The notes beneath the pieces were generated by a model, which was not told the DNA's origin, did not search any database, and saw only the letters and a program-made list of their open reading frames with translations. Of a stretch of DNA of 64,000 nt, positions 46,320 to 57,535 are shown in pieces; positions within the stretch are counted from its first letter, which is position 1, and each line of letters opens with the position of its first letter. This stretch comes from Dermanyssus gallinae. Its lineage: Eukaryota; Arthropoda; Arachnida; Mesostigmata; Dermanyssidae. The stretch covers positions 2,516,501 to 2,580,500 of the forward strand of contig QVRM01002067.1 of assembly GCA_003439945.1 (NCBI GenBank), in the 5' to 3' direction. Position numbers and translations under genes: made by a program.

Positions 46320-47250
46320 ATTTCTAGCGCCCTCCAGGAAACAAGACCTCCTAATATAAGTGTGGATCTAGTTCACTACCTAGCTTTTAACAACTCTACC
46401 TTTGAGCGAACCGCGGGACATTATCAGGTATGGTCTCTGTCGAAATTCATTTGACATCTTATACATATACATCTATCGTTAGGCTCGTAGAAAGCATCGA
46501 TCTGGCACACGATATGGTGGTCGTCGTGTAATGCAAATGCCGTCGCGAAATGCTTAATTTTTCCTACTCGCCGCCAAATATCATTAGTTATCGCCCTAGT
46601 TTTGTGTATACCCAGACATATCTCTTCTAACGTTATCTTCCATTGCCTTACACATGTTTCAAACGTCCTTGTCTCTGCTCTGAACTCGAAGTTTCTCTGT
46701 CAATATGGCATCCTTTCTAAAAGTATTTTGTTTCGAATGGTTTTGAAACTCCTATTCTAGCTAACTTCAACACAAGAACCACATTAAAAACTGCATTTAG
46801 GTCTACAAAAATCACCAACAATTACGTCCATCACGCATATAAAGGATGTCGAATTAAACCGTTTTTGCCATATGAATTAGAGCAGAAACCGTATTATCCT
46901 GTCCGACACTGTCTTACCCTTCAACATGCATGCTCTAGTACGTCAGATACAGATCAAATTCATTATTAACAGGGTAACGAGATCTTTACAACGACGAATG
47001 ACACTGTTGTCGTGCGGTCGTCGTCGTAAACTTCGCCATTGAGCAAAATTTTGTGCCGCTCGAAATCCACCTCAAACAAAGCGTGATAGAAACCGTGTGC
47101 TGCAAGCGTCGTTACCAGATGTTACTCTCCGTTCCCCCTACACTGCGACAAATAGCATCTGTCACCGCACTAGCTTTGTAAATACTTGTGTCTTTATTTT
47201 AATTTGCACCTCCCAGTGCTTTTTTTCAAACGCTTTCATTTTATTTAAGG
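46320..47250 (-). mobile_element. Possible LINE RT relic
   Basis: Reverse-strand fragments such as NTVSALIHMAKTV, LLVIFVDLNAVFNVVLVLKL and ARIGVSKPFETKYF recall the palm start (VDLxxAF) of a Jockey/CR1-like RT. Degraded beyond firm assignment. Confidence 0.35.
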
Positions 47251-47749
47251 CCCAACACCAGGAGTTCCTCTGTTAATAGGCGATTCCTCTCTGAAACGCA
47301 ATTCTGTTGGCATCATTTTGAATCTAAATAATTCCACCGCCGCAGCAAAAGATTACATCTGCGGGCTCGTTATTACCGCTGCAGCTCACGTCGCTGCAGC
47401 TACACTCCTTCACTATTGCCTAGTTGTAACCCCGCATAGGCTTCCCCATCATTAACAATATCATTTGCGTACATTAGAACTCTTGTTCTACCCTTTGATA
47501 TCCAAAAAATGTTACCAAAAAGTGCTAAAAGTGATTTTGGAAAAAAACACCTATAAATTATTTATGTCTTCTTCCCTCCGCCCTCTGAAAATAGATCTAG
47601 CCTGTTTGCTTATATTTTTCGAATCGAGGTACGTTCAGCAAGGAATAATTTGCCCAGGCACAGGCCCAAACATGAAGCGCCTTATTAATTATTTTATTTA
47701 TCAATTTTATAATTGTAAATACAATATTACAATACTGTGTAAGTGAACG

Positions 47750-48560
47750 TGTTAACTTTCAGCCTAACAGCCCTGGTCTGCACCATTCGGCAAGCGATCC
47801 CAAAATTGAGATTGCATTGCCCCGCTGGACGTCAATGGGAAGTCTCTGGTGCAAAAATTGTGCGGCTTTCTTGTCCCCAGTAGTTATCTTTAATTGTTCG
47901 CCTGATTTTTTAAGTATTCTTTCAGTTAGGGTGGTCCCAAGGTCTCGAAAGCCACTGGGCTGAAGTAATGGGCTTTTGTCCGTTCGGTGTATTTGTTCAT
48001 CGTGTTATTTTCTGCTTGAATTCTAAGTGAACCGAAACCGACCATTGAGGAAGAAAGTGAGTCGGTTACGGTGGCGTCTCATATGAGGGTACGACCTTGT
48101 TCAAAGGAAATCCAGAGTCATCCCGTCGGAACGCTTGCCGTGGTTTCTGGTTAGTCCCGTTGGTTCCAACATACTTGGGTAGCCTGCCGTCGTCAAGGCC
48201 CTTGCTATTGTGTCATTAATAGCCGCATGACTTGGTCGACGACCTTCACTGAAGGCGCAGGATAGAGCGTGGTGAGCTCTAATGCCTACCGGCTCCCCGC
48301 ATCGGCATATGTGAGGGTGAAAAAGCGGCGCACCAAGTCGGAGACCAACACATATTATTTTAAAGGCATCATTAGGTAAGGTTCCTAACGATGCACTGGG
48401 TAGGGCGTGTAGCCAATCGCTTGCATATTTTGCGGAAGTTGCCCTAAGCCAAGCCCTAGTAGAGTCATTGTCAGCTTGATCAATAAGTAAACGAGCATGC
48501 TGATCGGCTAGTATGGCCGACCATTCACTCTGAGCAGTGACGTTTTTGGTGAAGTTCCAA
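47750..48560 (-). mobile_element. R2-group LINE relic, copy 5 (3' end)
   Basis: The reverse strand includes PIDVQRGNAISILGSLAEWC, matching the C-terminal SLDIQRGNAASVRGTLLNWA of the 18 kb copy, and upstream remnants of the VWDATVTDS nuclease region and the Cys/GLRLG region. Broken by several frame changes. A tandem duplication (CCAAGAACCTTAACCAAACTG twice, 48555-48625) follows. Confidence 0.7.
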
Positions 48561-49077
48561 GAACCTTAACCAAACTGCTCGTTTGATCTTCTCTTCCAAG
48601 AACCTTAACCAAACTGCTCACTTGATCTCGCATGGAGGTAGATTCGCCTCCTGTTTGCTAAAAGAAAGCCTGTTTGCTACTACTCCCGAAATGAACTTAT
48701 AAACATTTATCTGAATTATAATGGTACTCCATGACTTTGGTTCGGTTTGATTTTCTTGAAGAGCGTTTCTCTGCCTGAACCACTTACTGGAATTACCTTT
48801 TTAAATAGTAGTTTGCGTTATTTTCATTATATTTCCTTTTAGCTATTATCTTGACGAGTGTTGTCAATAAACGCATAACAGAAAAGCAATAACATACTAC
48901 CTCGAAAATCGGTTTGCAGTTTGCGCAGTTCTGTATCGTTCATTAAACTAAGGCCTTCCTTTGCTTCCGTTTCTAGCCACCACTGCACTAGTGAGCAAAT
49001 TTGCAAACTCACGGTTGTAAACTCACGGCGATGTGAGGCCTGTTGGAACCCTCCAAGAAGACTTGAGTAAATATTTT

Positions 49078-49250
49078 TTTCAGGATGACTCTACGCCAAC
49101 ATTTAGCATCTACGGGTTTTCTTTTGCAATGCTTCGTAAGACGGACCCCATAAGTACATATGTGCAAAGGAAGGATCAAACCCGCGCACCTATGTGTCTC
49201 CTCCGGTCGCGAGGCGCACGCGAATGCACCACACCACCGGGCTCGACTTC
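49078..49250 (-). mobile_element. SINE, tRNA-headed family, copy 2
   Basis: Minus-strand tRNA-like head with the A-box region GGTGGTGTGGTGCATTCG, then GCGCGGGTTTGATCC as a B-box derivative, followed by the shared body (TTACGAAGCATTGC, then CGTAGATGCTAAATGTTGGC). Matches the copy at 50500-50665 along its length. Confidence 0.65.
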
Positions 49251-49499
49251 AGTATCTAAAATTAGCCCAGTGGTGACTCTTGCTTGGCGACCTTCGCTGT
49301 CTGATGAAATATCGTTATCCCCATCTGTATATGTTTTTTAATCACCGCCCCTTCCATAAAAGGTGACTCTTCACCCAGAAAATTTACATCCTGTATACAG
49401 CCGTGGCAAACAAGGATATTACTGATGATTCAACTACGTTGATGCATCGTCCCTGCTAACTGTCCAACAACCAATTTCCAATATATATCTATCAAAAAT

Positions 49500-50300
49500 T
49501 CAATTTCGCGCACACTATTATTTTCCACTTTTGACCTAAAATGCCCTGCCAATATCAACCGAGTTGTTTCTTGATACCGCCTCTACCCCTAACACGACAC
49601 GCTTAATCATTATTTTGCCGATTTCACCCCCATGAGCGGCGACGACTTCCACTATTGGTGATGAAATAGCAATGAGATTCCGTACAACGAACTCCACCTT
49701 AACTACACTTGGTTCTGGTCTAGTAAAAATAGATACACATCCACTGGGTCTTTCCCGATCTCCACATGCCCATGACAGGCCCATTTCATAATACTATTTT
49801 AAGTTCCTCTACCCGTTCCGTCTGTCTACCCTTCCCGCCTGCACCTATAACTGTGTCGGTATCCTCCTTTCGGCCCCCAGGGTCTTTCATACGTTCTACA
49901 GCTAATTTTGACTGTGATTGGGAGACGTATAATCTACAAATATCGGAGATGTTAGTCAAGTGGAGTCGACAGAATTATTGATGTTATGGATAAAAGCTTC
50001 GAGAGTCTCTTGTGCTGCGCAAGGTACAAAAAGGTGTAGTAAGAAGTACTCAACACCGACCTGGCCTATCAATGAATTCAGCCCTGGGCAAACTTCTGCT
50101 GAAACTTCCTGCCCATGAATATCAAGCTGACTTGTTCGATTTCTGCACAATGTTTGGCCTTGCATGCTGAGTCTTCATCCTTACTGTCCCTAAGATACTG
50201 AAAGGTTTATGTGCAGCCGAGATTGCGACGACGAATGCACACCTGAGATTTTGCTCTCCACCGTGGAATTATTAGCGTGTCAAAGCTATATTTTTCTACC
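49500..50300. other. Unclassified repeat-like coding remnants
   Basis: Minus-strand stretches (IGQVGVEYFLLHLFVPCA, EVSAEVCPGLNSLIG; also RERPSGCVSIFTRPEP) look protein-like but are short and in different frames. They may be ORF1 or endonuclease debris of the LINE that follows at 50.87 kb. Family not recognised. Confidence 0.3.
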
Positions 50301-50499
50301 AGCAACCAGCTCAATATGAAAAAAAAACAAACGAGTGCTTGCTTCTCACCGGCTAAGTTAAGCGACTTGAAGCAGAAGTCCATGACCTAAAACAACAAAT
50401 GAATACTACAGACACCTCTATGGAATATCATATGCATTTAGTGGAGGAAGCCGTAGCCGCTGTGCAAAAGGTCCTTAAACTTTTTCGAGCTGATCCTCA

Positions 50500-50665
50500 G
50501 CCAAGATTTAACGTCCACGGGACTGCTTTTCGCATTGCTTTATAAACGGATTCCCATCAATACAAATGTGCAACGGTGGGGCTCGAACCTGTGCACCTAT
50601 ATGTCTCTTCCGGTCGTGAGACGCAGGCGAATGCACCACGCCACCCGGCTCGACGTGCAGGAGAT
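50500..50665 (-). mobile_element. SINE, tRNA-headed family, copy 3 (clearest)
   Basis: On the minus strand the head contains TGGCGTGGTGCATTCG, close to a pol III A box, and GGTTCGAGCCCC, an exact B-box match, about 30-35 bp apart, inside a tRNA-like segment beginning GAGCCGGG. The body continues TTATAAAGCAATGCG, then CGTGGACGTTAAATCTTGGC and TGAGGATCAG. The anticodon is not assignable with confidence. Confidence 0.75.
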
Positions 50666-51204
50666 TCGCTCGACCGTTAATGCAGTTAAGGAGATGTCGG
50701 CTGACGCAAAGGCGCTAGCGGAGTTGGCATCGGCCCGACTGGGGTGTGACAACCGACACCGATCTCGGTGCTCTTGTCCGCCGCAAATGCTCGTCATAAT
50801 ATTATTATTATATGACAGTTAGTTAGAAAAACAATGTCACAGAGCTTAGGATAGAACCTGACCTTTATTACGGAATGCACTGCAATATTAATGGTGCTAA
50901 GTCTCATATTCACGACATTGAAACGATACTACATTTGCTTCTTTGCCCCCGTCCTTTATCGCTATGTCGGAAACCCGTATCCCGCAACAGTAAACAGCCG
51001 CTTTCCAGATTAATAATTATAACAAATTTTTTGATTGCCGTGATGAGCCGGGGGAGGTGTGGCACTGTTTATCAGAGATGATTTCGTAGTGCACGAGCGA
51101 AACAATCTCAAACTACTCCTTCCGGCAGACTCTCGATGCGAAAATATTTTTGTTGAGGTGTTTGCCGACAGTCAGAGCACGGTTGCAGGGGTCAAAGCAC
51201 GGGA

Positions 51205-51267
51205 AGGATTTCTTGTATGCATTAAAAGAATTACTTGGATTTCTTGTATGCATTAAAAGAATTACTT
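51205..51267 (+). repeat. Tandem duplication of about 31 bp
   Basis: The unit GGATTTCTTGTATGCATTAAAAGAATTACT is present twice in direct succession within the LINE endonuclease region, disrupting its frame. Confidence 0.9.
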
Positions 51268-52884
51268 CCAAAAATGGACAGGCTAAGCACAATCTGCTTT
51301 GGTGATGCGAACGCTGACTTGTTATATAGGAGCGGGTCACATGTAACTGACCTAAATGACTTACTACACTCGTAAAACTTTCGAGATATGATTGGTCTGC
51401 TGCTAGCTAGCTGCTAGGGTCGCTTGTGCGGACACTGCGCATGGCTAACGTATCACCGAAACATGCATAAATCATATTTACTGCAATGTTGTACCCAGGT
51501 ACACCATTGCCTCCGGCGTTCTTACGACCATTTTCTCTGACCACTTCACCACATTTATTAGTCTAAAATTTAAGCCGTCGGCAGCCAACGACTGTCCAAA
51601 ATTCAAACTTCAGTTTGATCAAATAATCGCCGAAGTGTCGTCTATGTGGGACAACCTATACGGGCTACATGACGTCAACGAGGCATTTGAATTATCTAGG
51701 GGAAAATTTACGACGGCGGAGAAGCGTAATAGTACTAGGATTAAGGATACTAGGTCGAGGAACGCAGTTCGAAAAAAACTGGGTGACAGCGGAACTATAT
51801 GCCCTTATTAAAGAGAAGGAACAGGCGTACGCAATACACAGAGCTGAGCAGAACCCCACACACGACAAACAAGCGCAACAAATACACACCTACTGTTTGC
51901 TGAGGAACAGGGTAACAGGGCTCTCACGCAAATGTAAAATGAAGGCGTACTGCAAGATTGGCACAGATAGATTTAATAACCGGCGGGGTCCTTGGGAGAC
52001 AATCCGACCTGTACTTAGAGATGTCGATGTGACAAAAATGCGCCAAACTACTTGTAAACGGGGAACTCGTTACCAATGAGACTTCGCTAGCTAACGTCTC
52101 TAACCTTTACTACGCGACACGTGTGACTCGTGAAAGCGAGTGGCTATCAAGGTACCCCATTTCGGATAACTTTCCGGCGCCTGGTAAACAATTTTCCTTG
52201 CAGGCAGTCAGCGTTCACAGAATTCACTACATTCTCAAAAATATCAAAATACGCTCCATTGCCTCCTAACAGATTCCATCAGAGATTTTCCGTAGGGCTG
52301 CGGATGCACCCGCATCGCCTCATGAGCATCAACATCTCCATCAGAACAGGACACTTGCCGTGACAACTACAGACCTGTCAGCATCCCCGCGCCAATATCG
52401 AAGGTCCTTGAAAAATGCATTATCTTTAGTTTAGAGATTTTATCGAAGGACAGAACGTCCAAAATGGTAGGCATGGCTTTCGACTCAAGATGTACACAAC
52501 TGTGCCTGTGATAGATCTTGTCGAAGAAAAACAAAAACAGATCCAATTAAAGAAGACTGTAGTAGCGGTATTTGTTGACCTTAGAAAGACGATTTGTTAC
52601 AGTGGATTTAAACATTATTTTAAAAAACTCTCTAATTATCGGGAGAATAAAAATTTTGTAAGGTGGGTGCGCTCATTCATCTCCGAAAGACGCCAAGTTG
52701 TCCAAATTAGCCAATTCTTTTTTTCATATAGAAAATATATCAATTAGAGTTATTCAAAAGAACATCAGTGGTCCACTATTATTTACATACATATATATTA
52801 TCAGAATCAAATACGGGAGGAGCTGACAAACTCCAGCGGTTGGCCACAACAGGGTATTACGTCAGCGGAAGCCAATCGACCACC

Positions 52885-53128
52885 ACAGGGAAACTTTATT
52901 TGAATTTGAACGAATTTATTTGAAGGCCCTTACGGTGAAGTTAACTTTCTACGTCGCCGACAATTCGACGAATGGCACCGCAATCTCAGTGGGCCACTAC
53001 TATGTCATCCGCATACATGACGACGACGGCGTTTCTAAACTCCTTCCGCACATGGCAAGCTAGGTCTCCGATGAGCAAGGAGAATGTCAGGCAACTGAGA
53101 GGGTCCCCTTGAGGGTCTCTACGTTTCG
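52885..53128 (-). mobile_element. Nested opposite-strand LINE RT fragment
   Basis: The reverse strand encodes DPQGDPLSCLTFSLLIGDLA then FRNAVVVMYADDIVVAH, i.e. the PQG and YADD catalytic boxes of a non-LTR RT. A 3'-tail-like segment (CAAATTCAAATAAAG) lies at its low end. It occupies the middle of the plus-strand LINE at 50.87-53.64 kb. The fragment is truncated on both sides of the catalytic core. Confidence 0.65.
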
Positions 53129-53639
53129 ACTCAGTTGCAAAAAAATTGGCAGTGGCGTAGCCGCCATATACCGCACTCGCAAAATCCTTCCCCGCCAAGG
53201 CCTCACGACAATGTACCACGTGTATGTACAGAGCCACCTAACATATGGCCTGGAGTTGTACGGTCTTTCTCATGCGTGTCATATAACTCCGCTTCATCTG
53301 CCTCAGAAAGGGCAGCTTCGCTTCATCTGCCTCAGAAAAGACAGCTTTGCTTCGTCTTAAGTCTCCTACAGCGCGTCTCAATAATGATAGAACAATATAT
53401 ATAATTATCAGTGCTCCCGTTACTATACCGATTTAAATTTACCATAATTGTAAAAAAACGTATTCTTCTTGGTTATCCTCTCAATCTAGTTGATCTTATC
53501 CAATCTGCAAAAATCCAAAACACCCGAGGCTCGGCATCTCACTTGTTTATTGTCTCGTCGGCTACAAGTACACAATCGAGGCTTGCACTCTTTAATTTAA
53601 GGAGCTACTTTGTAGAACAAGTTGCCTAGTGATATTAAG

Positions 53640-54260
53640 ACACTTATATTACATAGTCAATTCAAAAACACTGCGAAAGCGTACTATTTCACCTTACTTG
53701 CGTCTGATAAAACCAGAACTATGTAAATATGTACACAACCAATAGATAAATACTTGTAATAACACGGTGATAGTGTCTGTAACTTGTACATATGATTCGC
53801 ACTAGCCATGTGGCTATATGAAGTTGTAACACAAATGAGAAACTACAACTAAAAATAAATAAACGTAATATCATATATCACATGATTACAATTATTATAA
53901 AAATACAAAGAGCGTTCAAAATGTTCTACGTAATGTGTGTGTTCGAGCCGAATTTAACATTTTTCGCAGATTTAGCAGTCAGATGCTTCAACAGCTTTGC
54001 AACCGTTATCGCGGAATGTCAGTAGTGGACTAAATGTGATGATATCGAATATATCGTGACAGCCAGCGGCGCCGTTCCTGTTCAGTGGTCGATGCTTATT
54101 GAAACTGTAATGAAACTGTCATTTTGCGCGCAAGTTACGATAAGCACTGTAACTGGAATCTCCTTTCGGTCACAGACAGCAATGGTCATAAGCAAATCTC
54201 TAAATTATAACAATTACTTAGCCTCAAGGGTAGTGACGGCAAACCATTGCTTCCACTCAC
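53640..54260. other. No gene recognised; AT-rich, likely intron
   Basis: A+T-rich sequence directly downstream (minus-strand sense) of the donor site of exon 54261-54410, so probably part of that gene's first intron. Confidence 0.4.
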
Positions 54261-54410
54261 CATTGTCTGGACGACTACGAAGTTCTTCCCTCCGCCGTCG
54301 AAATCGTCGTCTTCTGTCTGCTCAAAGTAGAGCGTCTGGCTCTCAACTGCGCTGCCGATGTTTGCGCCTGCGGGCCCGCCATAACCTGGCGGTATTCCGT
54401 ACCCGGCCAT
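54261..54410 (-). CDS. First coding exon of an unrecognised gene
   Basis: An ATG at 54410 (aaaaATGGCC) opens 50 codons ending in phase 0 at a GTGAGT donor. The product starts MAGYGIPPGYGGPAGANIGS, a Gly/Pro-rich flexible N-terminus, then AVESQTLYFEQTEDDDFDGG and GKNFVVVQTM. Codon use is G+C-rich compared with the surroundings, as expected of a real exon. Upstream at 54533 a TGGAGAA-GTAAGA donor may end a noncoding 5' exon. Later exons were not found below it, where LINE relics fill the sequence; they may lie further away. I do not recognise the protein. Confidence 0.6.
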
Positions 54411-54909
54411 TTTTTACTCGGTCTCAACCAGTACCGCTACTGCCACTAGGACAAGTAGCGACCTTAGAGATACTAGATGGTTTCTACGAAGGTGAATCGT
54501 TCCTGCACACACCTTCCTATTAAGGTTCTTACTTCTCCACTCCTTAATGGCGTCTTTGTTACAGTATTCCAAATCGACCTCATCGCTCACTGATGAGGGC
54601 ACTCCAAAGTTGAAGAATGATGCACTTCAACGAGCACATATAGACGCACATATAACGACACATATCCTCAAGCAGTGAGTAACTTTGTCGCTTCTACACT
54701 GCGATCTCATGACAGTCAGGAACATGGCAAACCAGAGACTGTACTCGTCGGTGAACACATACGGCAGAACCCGTTTTATGGCCCGCAAATTTCCCAACCA
54801 CTCCGCAGCGCGTCATATAGCCGAGTGCGCAACCAAAAAGCTCGATAGCTCACCGGAACGATCTGTAATAGGCAGGCACATGGTTGCAACCAAACATTAG
54901 CTTATATGC

Positions 54910-57000
54910 ATATCCTCATATCTCATTTCTGCGTAACAGTCACCCAACATCCCCAATGTTTGGAGGTATTAAATATGACTCAGCAGCGTAAAATATCTCT
55001 CTTACAAAATTCTGTACATTTTTAGCCAGTTTTTAATCATGAATCTACGATTTCCATATTACTTCGGTCGCCCAAAGTTTATATTTTGATGCATGCATCA
55101 TACTGTATATACACACAGTTCGTTCAAGGTATTGTAGGAGAACATTATCTGCGATTGTAACTGAAACGAGAAAACATCACTAGCAATAGATCTGCACGCA
55201 GTTCTTGTTTCTTGTTTCCTATGCTAGTGTATAGGGTTGTATGAAAAGTAGTTCTAGTTCTGTAATCCACACTATCTGGCAGTAGGTACGCTAGTCTTGA
55301 TCAAAACAATATAGGCTCCACATTTGAGTTGTCCGCTCTCACGTTTTAATGGCTTTGACATGGTTAATCCCATGCTGGAGCAGCGCGATGGTTGCTGCAT
55401 CCGTCACAAAGATAAGAAATACTATCTCATTTCGAAATCAACCTGGTAAGGTACCGTTGATCGACGTGGTTTTATTTTAATCTGAGTCGTTTGCTCTCTA
55501 TAAATGGATCCTTGATGTATCTTAAATTTTCTATATGACCTGCGTATCCTGCTTGAATCTCAAATTTCCGGTAAGACTTTAGTTGGCCTTGACTGGGATT
55601 CAACCGTGAGATTCAAGAGCGACCGTAGTATTACTTGATATGACAAAGTGACGGTTTAGCTAATCTGCAATTTCCACCGGGTTTTCCAAGGTTTTGATTT
55701 TCCAACTAATAACGCGGACGGTAAGTTCACCGACTCGTGTTGCCTACCGCAGAGTACGGTGATGAATTTCCCAAGTTGAAAGGAGTCTCCGCGCAAGAAG
55801 TTAAAACAATTTCGGTCGATAGAATGCTGTCCTCACAGCGCGGATTGCATTGGCACAACGGCGATGACTGTTAGGCATTTTGTTAGTCCCACCCACCTTG
55901 CTCAAATTATCAGAGACAGCAAGGTTCACAAGGTCAAATTACTTTTCCTAGTAAAGAATCAGGACTATACTTAAAGTGTTGGATGCCGAATTTACATCGA
56001 GGCCAGCGGTTTAGCAGCCACGAAGTTATCAGAAAGAGATACGAGAACCAGGGAATTGCCAGAGAAGAGCAGAATTCCGCTAACCGCAGACTGAATGTTG
56101 ATGAAGTTTGAGCAATTTGAAACAGCTATGTAATATATGCATGTACCCAACGAGTGGTTGGTTACGCAAGCAACTATAAGGAAGAAATCTCGTCAGATGC
56201 CGATATCGCTACCTAATCTCCCCAGGCCTCTGCCTAACGCAACGATTTCAAAACCACTTATAGAGTGAGAGGCCTTATCACAGTGCTTTAGCCCGGTTTC
56301 ACTAACCTCTACCGCGGCAAATAAGGGTCTTTCGTTACCTTAAAAATTGATTAAAAAATATATGTGAATGATCCAGTCGAGGCATTTAGAGGGGATCACC
56401 ATCCGCTCCAAAAAAGTCGGGTGTTCTTTTTCTAGGGGTGTAAGATGCATTTACGCACACCTGCCGATATTATGGCGAGTAGTGTGGGGCTAAACGCAAG
56501 GCATAAAGTGAATGATTCACTCTAATCCGAGCGCACTATTCACTAAAAACCACTCCCCCAGAACCCCCTCCTGGTTCTCGACCACTACCCACTAAAAACC
56601 ACTCCCCCAGAACCTCCTCTTCTCGATGACTACCTTTCCGTAAACCATTGTTCACGTGGAAGACAATGACTTCTTGCCGAAATAGTCGGCTACTACATAT
56701 ATGCGGCCCGTAACTCAAAACGATTGTGCGCAAAAGACTAGTGATTAGTAAAAACAACAGAGAGCGCAGAGCAACACCAAAATACGATTAGCGTGTCGAA
56801 TCGGCCCGCCAACGCGTCAGCACGCAATCAATACCAACGATCAAATACGTGAAGTAAAGAGGTGTACACAATACAACAAGTTTCAGCATCGGGCCTGATG
56901 GGGAGCAGACACGACAGGATATTCGCCATGCTCAACACACAAAGCAACGCACAAGTGACACAAAATCACACGGATATTGTATGGTTAACCGCACGCGATG
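54910..57000. other. No gene recognised
   Basis: Mostly unique sequence. At 54700-54880 the minus strand has a protein-like stretch (AIKRVLPYVFTDEYSLWFAM) that I cannot assign. No splice-bounded exon. Confidence 0.4.
56525..56625 (-). repeat. Tandem motif resembling the R1-like LINE 3' UTR
   Basis: On the minus strand, GGGGGAGTGGTTTTTAGTGG is present twice, once followed by GTAGTGGTCGAGAACC. It resembles GGAGTAGTGTTTAGTGGGTA in the 3' UTR of the R1-like LINE at 36.04 kb. Probably the tail of another R1-type copy. Confidence 0.5.
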
Positions 57001-57020
57001 CACTTTCGACGAAAGCCGGG

Positions 57021-57039
57021 ATATATATATATAGATAAA

Positions 57040-57073
<34 letters not shown>

Positions 57074-57102
57074 GATAAATATATATATATATATATATAT
57101 AG

Positions 57103-57170
<68 letters not shown>

Positions 57171-57172
57171 TA

Positions 57173-57253
<81 letters not shown>

Positions 57254-57260
57254 TATATAT
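57021..57260. repeat. Compound A-run and (TA)n array at the 3' edge of the Jockey-like LINE
   Basis: About 240 bp of TA repeats with an about 21-bp A-run at 57037-57057 and TAGATAAATA interruptions. The LINE 3' end abuts its high-coordinate side. Confidence 0.95.
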
Positions 57261-57535
57261 TCAATTTCAATTCAATTCAGACGTGGTTTATTTACGGAAC
57301 TGCATACATTCACATGCTTAAGTTCTCGTTATGAAAAGTGGTACAAGGGTTTGGGAATAAAAGAAGAAAAAGAAGAAGATAAAGCAGCAGATAATACCTA
57401 TACCATATTATTGGCGATACTGACATACAAGGAAAAGGAGCACACTGAGTTATAACTTCATAAACATTATAACTCAAAATGACAGGTGAAAACTAAGAAA
57501 TTAGATCATCGCTCTCAGTAGATTCCCTTTCTCCG

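Larger units (their letters stand above)
50870..53640 (+). mobile_element. Degraded Jockey/CR1-like LINE (plus)
   Basis: Fragments in order: MHCNINGAKSHIHDIETIL (start of an AP-type endonuclease), LPADSRCENIFVEVF, ICFGDANADLL, then a linker domain (ALIKEKEQAYAIHRAEQNPT, RGPWETIRPVLRDV). RT pieces follow: DNYRPVSIPAPISKVLEK-like near 52.36-52.43 kb, VVAVFVDLRKTI and VRWVRSFISERRQVVQI. The C-terminal part is AIYRTRKILPRQGLTTMYHV near 53.15-53.3 kb. The region coding for the YADD box on this strand is lost, and another element sits in its place at 52885-53128. Confidence 0.65.

Noticed and set aside
50570..50662. tRNA gene
   Set aside because: Good A and B boxes, but the segment does not fold into a proper cloverleaf by eye, is joined to a repeated body and recurs in four copies, so it is a SINE head.
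394..57260. Dozens of open frames with IYIYIY runs
   Set aside because: They are translations of (TA)n microsatellites, not proteins.
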